Shown here piece after piece: positions 13,799-23,689 of a stretch of 64,000 nt of DNA. The DNA comes from Glandiceps talaboti (lineage: Eukaryota > Hemichordata > Enteropneusta > Spengelidae), in contig NC_135566.1 in the NCBI RefSeq assembly GCF_964340395.1, positions 272,001 to 336,000 of the forward strand. Direction: 5' to 3'. A program made the translations under genes and the position numbers. The first letter of the stretch is position 1; each line of letters starts with the position of its first letter. Below the pieces are notes generated by a model. That model was not told the origin of the DNA and did not search any database. It saw only the letters and a list, made by a program, of their open reading frames with translations.

Positions 13799-14230
13799 AA
13801 GGGGAACAAAGCTGCATATTTTTCATGATTAGGGAACACAGAAAAGTCATTTCCGTTAACCCTGCATCGTGCAACCCATCTGAAATAGAGTTATGAAAAT
13901 TGGCAAATCTGGTTTGGCCTGCTATACACATGGGCATTCTGTGAACAAAGCAAGGAACGCCTAAGCTTTTTTTTTTTTTTTTTTTTTTTTTGCATGTAAC
14001 CCTTGTCCAAACAATGCTGAGGTTATTGAGAAATTAGGAGCTCCTAGGTTTGTTTGTTTCCCAGAATGCCTCGCCCAAGTGTACAGAAACCTCTTCTCAG
14101 TTAGCTTTGCTAATTTTTATGAGCCAATTTCAAAGAGGTCGCACAGTGCAAAATCGGTGAAAAGTAGTTTAAAATAACTGTTTCTAAAGAAATGCAGCTG
14201 AGACCAAATCAGCTTTGCCTTTGTTCCCTA
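13799..14230. mobile_element. Foldback or MITE-like element with long imperfect inverted arms
   Basis: The left end begins AGGGGAACAAAGCTG, and the right end read on the opposite strand begins AGGGAACAAAGGCAAAGCTG. Inner blocks also pair in inverted orientation: TGCATCGTGCAACC with TGCACTGTGCGACC, GAAATAGAGTTATGAAAATTGGC-like blocks, and CATTCTGTGAACAAAG with CATTCTGGGAAACAAA. The two arms of about 160-180 bp surround a T-run at 13969-13992. There is no coding capacity, so it would have been non-autonomous. Clear target-site duplications were not identified. Confidence 0.65.
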
Positions 14231-15178
14231 TTTATTAATATGCAAGGCATGTTGTAGTTTATAATCATGATGCAAAGTATGTAATTACCATGACAACTTG
14301 ATGATTTCAAAGAAAATGTTACATTAAAGTTCGTTTCGCCAGAACTAACGAATCTTCCTAATACTACACAATGTTATTTGATGCTCTTGATTGTATACTG
14401 AACTCATTGCTTGCAACCGTGGACATACAAGTCACAAGTGGGAAAGTCACAACACACAACATCATTCAAACATAAATATAATCGATCTAATAATACACAG
14501 TAATATTTATTCAATTGACTCGCAAAAATAATAATTGTATTTTCATAACAATCCTGCTTAATTAACAATGATAATTCACAGGTCCAATTGTTTTCATTGA
14601 TGATTGAATTAATTGGTCAACAAGCTGTCTCATCATTAGAATAGAATACGGTGTCTTTTGATCACTTTCTCCGACCTACTGCTACTTATTTCTGTGTTTT
14701 GGACACAATGACAATACTCTATATCAACCCATATATAGAAGTGTAGTCGAAAGCAGTTTGTCACTGCCTCGCTATGAATACATGTGGTGTAAACTTTCAG
14801 AATGGTGTACAGTACAGTTACACTGACTCTCTTTACAAGGCATTGATAATCACTATTCCATCTATTAGTAACAATCTGTGTCACATAGATTCTGAATAAA
14901 GTATATCCAAATAAAACCTTTTGCTGATGACAGTTCTATCGTGTTCAGTCCTCAATCTGGGACCAAAATTGAAGAATAGTGTAAACATAATCATACATCG
15001 TTTGTATCTATTAATAAGAAACCGCTGAAATAAGATGACTAGGAACCACTTCTTAATTAACCACTAAATATGTGGGTGATGGCAGACTTGCGACATCGTA
15101 TTTAAAAAAATGAAAAATAGAATGTCTACAAACTAGAAATGTTTTTGCTCGTCACATTTGCCAATAATGCGAAGATTT
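14231..15178. other. Intergenic region, nothing recognised
   Basis: AT-rich DNA downstream of the phospholipase gene. Only short open frames occur and no repeat structure was recognised. Confidence 0.5.
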
Positions 15179-16779
15179 CTAGAATCTCTCCTCGACGAGT
15201 ACAGCCTTCTCTACCAAGATGGTTTCTCTCTCAATGCAGCGTCCCCACCATGAACGCCGAGCACAGACTTCAACAGCCCTGTTCGTCAGTTGAAAGCACG
15301 GTATATGGAAAACGTTATAGAACAGATTGCCGACCTCGAGTGCTGTCGTGGTGTTGGCATTCCTCAGACAAGTCTTAAACCTGCAAAAATATATTATGTA
15401 TTGCATGGTGAGTTCTAACATCAAATATAAGTTAGTACGAAGGTTAGTTCTTGTAATGACAGGGACTTCATCAAGCATTAAAAAGCTTGTCCTCTTCAGG
15501 GGATGGCGATTAATCATTACGATAACGATGACGTCACCGAGTATCAAATACAAGTTTATCCTCTTCAGATAATGATGATGATTATAATTATGATAATGAC
15601 CATAACGATGACGTTTCCAGACATCAAAAGTGGCAATCTAGCCTCAGTAGGGAGATGGTGATTAAAATGACGACGACGATGACATACCGTTAGCATGGTG
15701 GACCACCACCACCACCACCACCACTGTCATCCGTATTTTTACAAAACTATGACGACTACACCACAATAAGAACCAAAGTCTTCAAATGTTTTTATGTGAA
15801 TGATAATCATAAAGCAAAATTATGATATGATGTGTGAGAGTTGATTGATTTGATTTATTCGTGTAATCTTTTACCCCATGGCGACAATCACGGTACAGCT
15901 AAGGTAATATGACGTCACCTACCTATTGTCACAATCACATCGGCTTATTGTGAACGGTCTCATATTGATGAAGCCATACTTCAATCCAAAGCCGACAATA
16001 TAGTCAGGACAACTGTCATGTTCACGGCAGCACTCATCGGCAGCTTTGTTTACGCCAAGGTCGTCATTATTCTCAGCGATATCTCCAGGTCCACACCACA
16101 ACGTACCCGGTACACTGAAAGCATCAAAACTTCGTTTCTCTCTGACCTTTGACACGACCGTCTTCCTACTCGAACCATAATTGTTTTTTCGAGCTATTTG
16201 TTTTTCATTTCTTAATTCCAGACATTGCTGTTGAAGAGTAAACATATCAAGCATCGCTGAAAATTCTTCTGGGAGCTGTCTAATGTTGCTGAATTCCGTA
16301 AATTTCCTTTCAGCTGACTGCTTGTCAGTCTCCACAGCATATAATTGTGCCTTGTCTATGATAGTTTTCTGTTGGTTTACGATTAACTTTGCGGTGTCAA
16401 TGTCGATGCTGTCCGGATTTGTTACTCCAGTATTTACAGCTACGCCGAAAGAGTCGCTAAACTGCGTGATTTTCTCACTATTTCTGGTAATATGACAATT
16501 CTTAATATTCATATAGCCATCGAAAACAGCCGTAACCAGATGCTTTCCATCACTGACTTGTCGTACAACAATATCGTCTGCCATCTCTCCACTTTCACTC
16601 TCCGCTTTTCTTTGCACGGCAAGCGACTCTCTATAAACAATAGAGACAACACTTATCCCATTACTGACGTCCTCCGTAACATTGTAGATGTCAGGTACCA
16701 ATGCGTTGGTTACATGTACAGATATTGAGGCATTAATGACGAGGGTAAGGGAGATGATGACGACCGTACACGTTCTCAT
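15179..16779 (-). CDS. Secreted phospholipase A2, group III (bee-venom type), 2 exons
   Basis: Exons 15923-16779 and 15179-15380 join at a phase-2 intron (ACAATAG|GTAGGT ... TTTGCAG|GTTTAAG), giving 352 residues. Residues 1-26 form a signal peptide. About 190 residues of propeptide follow, without a known domain and with a helical Gln/Glu-rich part, ending in the basic site KVREKR near 216, a furin-type cleavage site. The mature domain starts SFDAFSVPGTLWCGPGDIA, the calcium loop of group III enzymes. DECCREHDSCP follows with the catalytic His near 254, then KYGF and SRCDCD, and the second exon supplies the Cys-rich tail (RFKTCLRN). The enzyme releases the sn-2 fatty acid from phospholipids outside the cell, in a calcium-dependent way. 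Key residues are present, so it is probably active. It lies inside segmental duplication unit 1, and the second unit lacks it. Confidence 0.93.
15393..15610. repeat. Duplicated intronic segment (copy at 30008-30223)
   Basis: About 215 bp in the phospholipase intron and beyond, beginning TATGTATTGCATGG and ending GATAATGACCATAA, recurs in the same orientation at 30008-30223 with few differences. Two readings are possible: a dispersed repeat, or the remnant of the phospholipase locus in the second unit of the segmental duplication. Its position between the other two duplicated blocks favours the second. Confidence 0.8.
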
Positions 16780-18577
16780 ACTGTCGTTAATGATAATGTG
16801 GTGAGCAGTTGGTTGAAAATCAGAAACCGATCAGACTAGCATCAGTTCTTTAACTTCAAGTTTAAGTCAGTAGGCCTTGAAGATCAAGCTTACGCGTTCT
16901 TCAACGAACTGGTCGTCTATTTTCGGATATATAAGTACGTAATTGTCACTTGATCTTCTTGAGCATATCTGTGTATTCTAAGAATAGCAATAGGTTCGTG
17001 CTACGTATTAATGTAACTGTCGACATTGCAACTGATATCTGTTCTTAGTTTCAATGCGATCTGACATTATATAGAATGTATTACTTGTATTGTGATTCCA
17101 GGCATACTCATTGCATTCCACACGTCTTGATGGATGGTAAGGTTATCTGAAAGTTATGTTGGCAATTGGCCAGTGTTTTATGGACTGTAAATGTTATGTT
17201 TTCGTTTCTATATCTGTAGTTAATAAGTCATTCTCACTATTATGAGTATGTACCATTTTCAGCATTTGTTTGCTGTGTTGCAAAAGAAAGCGGGGTAGTC
17301 AGAGGGAGGGAGTATAGAGAAAGTGAGTGAGGGATGTTGATGCATTTAATACATGGATTGCAACTTTGATGAGTGAATATAATTGTGATAAGTTACAATG
17401 GTCGAAATCAGAAAATACAAACGATTTTATAGCTTGACCACAAGAAGTATTGTTCATGGGCAAGTATTTGGACTACAAGCGATCATTCAGTACCATCCAA
17501 TAGCATCCTGAAAAAATCTCCATTTCCAAGTGTTCATGGTAAACTCTTTCGGAATTCTAAACCACTAAAACCGTTTTGCAAGTTTAGTTTCAAATCAAGA
17601 AACTTTTCAGGAAATTGTATAGTTGTTTAAGCCACTTATCGTTGACTGTGACATTTACTGCAATGACTGTTTAGCCATAATTTTCCCCGTATGTGATACT
17701 GCTTTCGAAAACCACAGTAACCTTTAATAGTCAGTAAGGTAAAATTAGTAAGTTTCACCATGTGTTATTTATCACACAAAAGACACCACATGCAATGTCT
17801 CGCAAGTCATGGTATTTCAAATGTGGATGGATTATGTGATGCAGTCAAACATTATTTTGTATCTGTAAAATGCAATTTAGAAGCTTATGATTTGGCTTCA
17901 TAAAATAGGTCTACACTACATTGAAAGTGAATGATGTTACGACCCGGGCTGTTGAAATGTTCGGCAACTAAAGTGCCTGTGTGAGATTTAATGCTACAGA
18001 AATATTCATCTATTATTATTATTTTACCACATCTGTCACACTGACTGCATAGAAATCTGTGTTCGTACTTTTGAATCAACTTTGAAACAAATATTTATCT
18101 TGCAGAAAAGAGTAATGCGACTAATAGATTTTTCAGATAGATGTGAACACTCACGTCCAATATTTAGAAAGTACATGTATATGATTTTGAACATTTACGT
18201 GGGTAAATTTAAAACATTAAATGAATTTATGACCTTAAATGTGGCACACTGACAACAGTATCCATAATTCCATACCGTCTCCCCTTATGATGATGATTAT
18301 TATTAAAATTATTATTATATAATATTATTATTAAATTATTATTATTTTATTATCATTATCTCCTGTTACACCTCCTCCCCTCATAAGTAACAATTGATTC
18401 ATTGCTTGTTTGACAGCATTGATTTGAATGTGTTCTGATATCATGGAACAACAGAGGATTTGACAGTAGTGACAACGGGTGGATGCCAAATACGGTGTTG
18501 AGTGATGAAATTAGTCGTAATAAAATGAGACTCTCTCCTGATGTCATTTTCATAAATGTTGCCCTCCCAAGGACATA
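16780..18577. other. Intergenic region, no gene seen
   Basis: This holds the 5' flank of the phospholipase gene and AT-rich DNA. A low-complexity ATT/TTA triplet tract runs from about 18284 to 18360. No coding potential stands out. Confidence 0.5.
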
Positions 18578-18690
18578 CATATGAAAAATATGACCCCTCC
18601 TCTCAAAACAACAACTCTAAAATCCCACTTGTAACTAGTGAAGTCTCATATATAGTGCAGCATTTGATAATGTCAAAGATATGAGGAAAA

Positions 18691-19710
18691 TTATACTTTT
18701 GCTAGGGTAACCCACCAGGGATCAGGTGGAACAGAGCCAGATGCAACCATATCCTTATTCCCATAATAGATAAAACGACAAATTTCGCCAAAAGTCGAAT
18801 CTAACTCTTTTATATTTTCTGCATCGAAATCTCGAATCCAATCTCCATTTGGTTGTCTGGGCGCATATAGCCAACTCGAGAGGGTGTCCATGTCTTGAAA
18901 GAAATGGAAAGCAAAATGGCCTTTCTGCCATTCATATTTACCGTAATATACTGTTCGTGTGTCAACGTCAGGTGGTGTCAGACCATTATTTTCTATGTGA
19001 ATAAGATGAGGATGTTTCTCCGCTAAATCGTGATGTGCACATACAGAATTACAAGCCCAACAACGGCTTCTATAAGTTCGATAACTTTCATAGAATAATG
19101 TAAGAAAGGGGGACTTTGAATTAGCTAAAATGGCACCATTATTTAGTAAGTAAGGACCCTCGCGACCAGCAACGTATTCATACTTCCGAAGTGGTTCCAA
19201 GGGATTCACGGCCAGAACGTCTAGATCGAAGTAAACACCTCCATCCTCGAGGAGAACTCGAAGTCTTGCTATGTCGGCTTGGTGTTGTGGCCATTTTGTA
19301 CTCAATTTCTGACCAAATATTTCGGTTGGAGCCTCCATATACTTGATTTCCAGTTGTGGAATTAGTTTAACAAGGTCCCAGAGTTCGCCTTCAGGCTCAC
19401 AATCTGTGTGAAAAAGAATTATGTCGGGTTTCACTATTTTGTACACACTAGCCATGCTCAGCATGTTCATGAAACTGAAGGGACGACAGTGAAGCCACAC
19501 ATAGTGAACTATATTTGGAACAACATAGTGGTCACTTGGCTGAAGTGTTCCATTTATCATACTGGTACCTCCGAGCAGTATGTTGTCGAAGCCAAGTCGA
19601 GCGAGCTTTTCCTTGTAATAAATGTCAAAACTACATACGTAGGAAATAATATATACACCACTAGAAAACAATATCAGTGAAGCAAAACGTCTGTGATGGT
19701 AGGTTCGCAT
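18691..19710 (-). CDS. GT32-type glycosyltransferase with DXD motif, copy 1
   Basis: A single coding exon of 339 residues. A short cytoplasmic N-terminus and one hydrophobic segment at about 10-27 predict a type II Golgi membrane protein. The catalytic part starts VPNIVHYVWLH near residue 64 and contains EDGGVYFDLDVL with the metal-binding DLD at 162-164, the hallmark of the Gly_transf_sug (DXD sugar-binding, GT32) family. LLNNGAILANSKSPF follows. Such enzymes transfer a sugar from a nucleotide donor in the secretory pathway, but the acceptor and sugar cannot be told from the sequence. TTTTTTAACAG lies just before the ATG, a likely acceptor of a 5' untranslated intron. The reading frame is intact, and the paralogue at 31895-32914 is more than 90 percent identical. 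Confidence 0.9.
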   Translation of the reverse strand: MRTYHHRRFASLILFSSGVYIISYVCSFDIYYKEKLARLGFDNILLGGTSMINGTLQPSDHYVVPNIVHYVWLHCRPFSFMNMLSMASVYKIVKPDIILFHTDCEPEGELWDLVKLIPQLEIKYMEAPTEIFGQKLSTKWPQHQADIARLRVLLEDGGVYFDLDVLAVNPLEPLRKYEYVAGREGPYLLNNGAILANSKSPFLTLFYESYRTYRSRCWACNSVCAHHDLAEKHPHLIHIENNGLTPPDVDTRTVYYGKYEWQKGHFAFHFFQDMDTLSSWLYAPRQPNGDWIRDFDAENIKELDSTFGEICRFIYYGNKDMVASGSVPPDPWWVTLAKV

Positions 19711-19882
19711 CCTTTTACCTGTTAAAAAAGAGAAAATGTGAATTGAATAGTGTATACGTAATGATTACAAAATTGTATAATTATCATTGTGAATATTTGA
19801 TTCTTAACATTGCAAGGGTAACACCTAGATCTGAGACATCACACTGGCTAGTAAATTATTTTAATGAGAAATTGAAAAACCT

Positions 19883-20255
19883 GTTACAACTCACATTACA
19901 AGAGCGGAAACCGAGCTTTCGGCCAACTAATTACGCTAGTTTGTTAAATATATGGTCATAAGTGATGCGGTATGTCATATGTGATGGTTGCCACATGTTG
20001 AAAGCTTGGAATGGAGGTTGTTTTATTTGTATTCACAGTGGGGTGACGTTTCTGACAATTTCCATTAGCTTGCATTGTACATTTTGGGGGACGTACTACA
20101 TGTATCTTGGTTACTGTGTGATTACATCCGCAGAGCAAATACACCACTATCACTTGCGTAATCTACCACCTGGAACAACTAGTCTTAATTTGTGTTATTA
20201 ATGAGCTAGCTGGAAGCTCGGTTTCCGCCGTTGTAATTATAAAATTCGAGGTAAC
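19883..20255. mobile_element. MITE-like foldback element upstream of glycosyltransferase copy 1
   Basis: The left arm (about 19883-19920: GTTAC, ATTACAA, GCGGAAACCGAGCTT) is matched in reverse orientation by the right arm (about 20208-20255). The interior has no coding capacity. In copy 2 the left arm is at about 33185-33230 and the right arm at about 42955-43000, because the 9.4 kb insertion at 33365 fell inside it. It therefore predates the segmental duplication. Confidence 0.6.
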
Positions 20256-20359
20256 TTTGCATCTGATTGTTATACTATTAGAAAAAGAAGTTGTTCTTGG
20301 AAAGAAAATATATTTTCTAATCTATATTATATATAAAATACAATCCCTGACCTACAAGT

Positions 20360-21950
20360 AAATAACTTACAATACTGATGAAGACTATTGATTAGCATAG
20401 GGCTTTGGCAGGAAAAGTGTCGTCATCAAACTGGCTTGCAAAATCACATCACAAAATACTCTGCCTCGTTCTATGTACTTAAAATTTAATAACACAAGAG
20501 TATTTGCGTGTCAGCTTGCAGCGTAACTAAAATTGTGCATATTGTATAATAGACATTGGACAGAGATGACTCTCCGACGTCTATATTTGTATTCAGATCT
20601 AATGATCCCTTTGTGTTGTGTTGTGAGACAGCTGTAAAAACTAGAATTGTATTTGTAACTATACTATAGCTGTGACGTCTTCAATTCATTTCAATTCAAA
20701 ACTTTATTGTCTGCATAAAAACACAGAAAATTGTCTTCAGACTCGTCAGCAAATGTTACAAAAATACACATAATTCACACCAATGAAAACAGAAATAGTA
20801 CATTTACATAATGACATAAACGTTCACTTGAAGCTGTCACATTGTGTTCAAAATGGCCACTGCTGATGGTGAGAATGATTTTTAAACTAGTTCTTTTTCG
20901 CAAATGGAACCCTGTAACGACGTTCAGAGGGAAGCTTCTGGAAGTGAGTATGTAATGAATGTGTTCGGTCATTAACTATTTTCAATGTCTTTATTTTCAG
21001 TACTTATAGGTACAGCACTTTGAAGGCTTTCGTAGAAGGATGCTTACTTACACGAAGGACAACTGAGAAATATTTGTCTCCTATTACATGTCAAAGACTT
21101 CAAACAGAAGATAAACTGTAATAGAAGGCTGTTGTCACAAATTGTAAATAATCAATATGAGTAAGTTCGGTCATTCGGTAGATGAATGCAACGCAACTTT
21201 AAAAATGGTTTGAATTTAAACAAATTGGTCGCGTATGCGATGTGATCACAGCTTTGAGCCCTGACTCGTTATCATTAATTTTCAATGTGTTGTGCAGTGT
21301 CTGAATGTTATGTGTCAAATAAAGCCTTTCATGAATTTGGAAATATTCGTATTAATAAATAATTATCCACTTAGACGGCCGAAGGCCATTTTTGATCCGT
21401 CCTTATCATAATTTGGGAGATATGGGTCAAATCGGGTCCTACCCAGGAGGTTATGACTGTGCTGGTTAATGCCAATATTTAGTAAGATAACAGCTGTTAT
21501 CCTTCCTCTGAAATGTAAAAAAATAGAAATTTTGCCACAAGTCTTTCAATATTCTGATATAAATTGTATGGCGTTCCATCATGCGACTTACCTCGACAAG
21601 TACTGCTGTTATTCCAATCTTGAAGGATCGGCCAACATCAAAAGTTACTTTACTTGCACCCAACGTATACAATGCTATCTATCCCTATCTGTTTTTCACA
21701 ACACAAGACCCTATGTCAGTTCAGTTATGTATACCGACTGTCACAGGTGGTTTGATATCATACGGGCCAAAACTATCACTTGCCACTCCTCGGTAACATT
21801 ATATAATAATGACAATAATAATAATAACAAGTCATTGAAAATGACATAGGCCCCGCTATGATTGGGTTTTAAGGAACTGGCAGTTTATGTTGTCATTTTC
21901 AAACCTGGTTAATGTTGTTTGGCCTCATATGGTTGTTTTTGATATCACTA
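20360..21950. other. Spacer between duplication units, no gene seen
   Basis: AT-rich DNA with only short overlapping open frames. CAATTCATTTCAATTCAAAACTTTATTG-like sequence near 20684-20710 resembles retroposon tails in reverse, but I could not delimit an element. Confidence 0.45.
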
Positions 21951-22302
21951 CTCTGTTCAAGCATGTCTGAGTTATGGCTTTGGACATGGGAAATTCACAA
22001 ACAAAATGGCTGCCAGGCAGCCATATCGGATTGTATCATGACAACAATGAATACGCACATGTATGTCATAGAACACTGTTTTAATACCAACTTTGAATGA
22101 GATCTGTACAAGCAAGTCCGAGTTATGGCTTTGGACATGGAAAATTCTCAAACAAAATGGCTGCCAGGCAGCCATATCGGATTGTATCACAATGAAAATG
22201 GATGTGCACATGTATGTCATAGAACACTGTGCTAATACCAACTTTGAATGAGACCTGTTCAAGCATGTCTGAGTTATGGCTTTGGATATGGAAAATTTGC
22301 AA
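21950..22302. repeat. 151-bp tandem repeat, about 2.3 units
   Basis: GTTATGGCTTTGGA recurs at 21971, 22122 and 22273, a period of 151 bp. Each full unit contains the near-perfect palindrome TGGCTGCCAGGCAGCCA. The array ends exactly where duplicated block 1 (gene C) begins. Confidence 0.9.
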
Positions 22303-23685
22303 ACTGTAACTTGGGTTATCTATGGACAACTCCATTAAATAGATCCTATACAAAAATTATTGAGAAGACCTTTACTAAATATAACCACTAGGCAATGCAA
22401 CAAAACACTGATATCACTTATTACATGCTCATCAGGAGAAATCTACATTGTAAACATATTCCTTGTATCAAGTTATCAGTGCAACACAAGAAACTGAAGA
22501 TCTAAGATACATATATTAGTTTATTAAATTTGAATGTCATGTCTTTACATGAGTGCTATATGTGAGGTAAGTCCAATGACACCAACAATACTGAATGATT
22601 CGTCGTCGTCGTCGTCATCATCTTCGTCAGTTACATCGTAGTCGTCATTGCCCCATGCTGTTGAAGTTTCAACTAGTGTGATACGGGCAAAATGCATAAG
22701 ATCAATAATACTTGCAAACGTGAATAGAACAAATGAAAGATATATCACTTGCCGTGAAGGTGGATAAACACCTGGAGATGGATAAAAACAGCCAAATGGA
22801 CCATGTCGGTTGGATACAAGTAACATCAGGTACAAGAAAACAGCCTGTATCATCATTACAGAGTTTTTAAATGCGGCAAAGTGGTAGTATGACTGTGCTG
22901 ATACTATAACCAACATCAAAATGTAACCTATAACAACGATAAGGAGACAAAAACGATTCCTTGCCCACGACTCAGTTTTCATTATTTTTAACCAACAACG
23001 AAAAATTCGGGCGGCACCAGAGATATTGTCATTGTGCGAGAGATAGTACAGATAAAGTGTACTGATTATCATTACAATTTCCATGGAAATGCCCAGTGTT
23101 GACGTAACATCGTAGCTGGTTGTCAGCTTCGTTGTCTGAGATGGGGAGATGCATTCCTTGACAGGCTTGGATGCCGAGCAAACTGCTGTGATGATGCCAG
23201 CAATGAGGAACAGTATGAGCGCAATCACCAAAGTGACGGCAGTCAACAGATACCATCTACGTGTCGAGAACATTTTACTTGATGTTATACAATATTTGAT
23301 GTCAGCTCAGCTTCTGTGAAGTCTTCGTATAGCTTTGACTCCAGTTGTCAAGATACGTGCAGCTATTGGTAAAGGGTTACCACCAGTTCATGTTAATTAA
23401 TTACTGAAAACAATATTTTACATCTTAGAAATAAAATAACATGTCATAGATTGAAAACAATTCACACAAAGATATTAGAGACTACAAACGAATGAAGAAA
23501 GAAGAGTTAGAGCGAGATGTAGATGGATGCATGAAACTTACCCAGATATTACTGCATGATGCATTTCGATGCCATCATGTAATCATACATTGATGTCAAA
23601 AGGACGCATGCACAGTATTGGAACCCAGCGAAGACGTGTTGTTGGCTTACATGTCCAGCTGTCAGATTATAGAAGTCGATCAATA
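22303..23685 (-). repeat. Segmental duplication block 1, copy 2
   Basis: Copy of 12049-13421. It carries exon 1 of the membrane-protein gene and its 5' flank. The left border abuts the 151-bp repeat and the right border abuts a retroelement fossil. Confidence 0.9.
22549..23273 (-). pseudogene. Membrane-protein gene C, truncated copy of gene B
   Basis: The exon is open from MFSTRRWYLLTAV to the donor site and about 95 percent identical to exon 1 of gene B, with two extra Asp residues in the acidic loop. The base before the donor GT differs (CTCAT|GTAAAG instead of CTCAG|GTAAAG), which weakens the splice site. No counterpart of the LDFA..FW exon is found downstream, because the duplication stopped inside the intron. 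Without that exon the last membrane segment and tail are missing, so this is probably a recent non-functional or altered copy. It could still be transcribed, since its 5' flank was copied too. Confidence 0.65.
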
Positions 23686-23689
23686 GTGA

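Larger units (their letters stand above)
18578..20357 (-). repeat. Segmental duplication block 3, copy 1 (glycosyltransferase locus)
   Basis: The whole glycosyltransferase gene with its 3' and 5' flanks is repeated at 31778-33364, and the rest of the block resumes at 42811-43106 beyond an insertion of about 9.4 kb. The copies are similar throughout, including untranslated sequence and a MITE-like foldback upstream of the gene. Confidence 0.92.
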
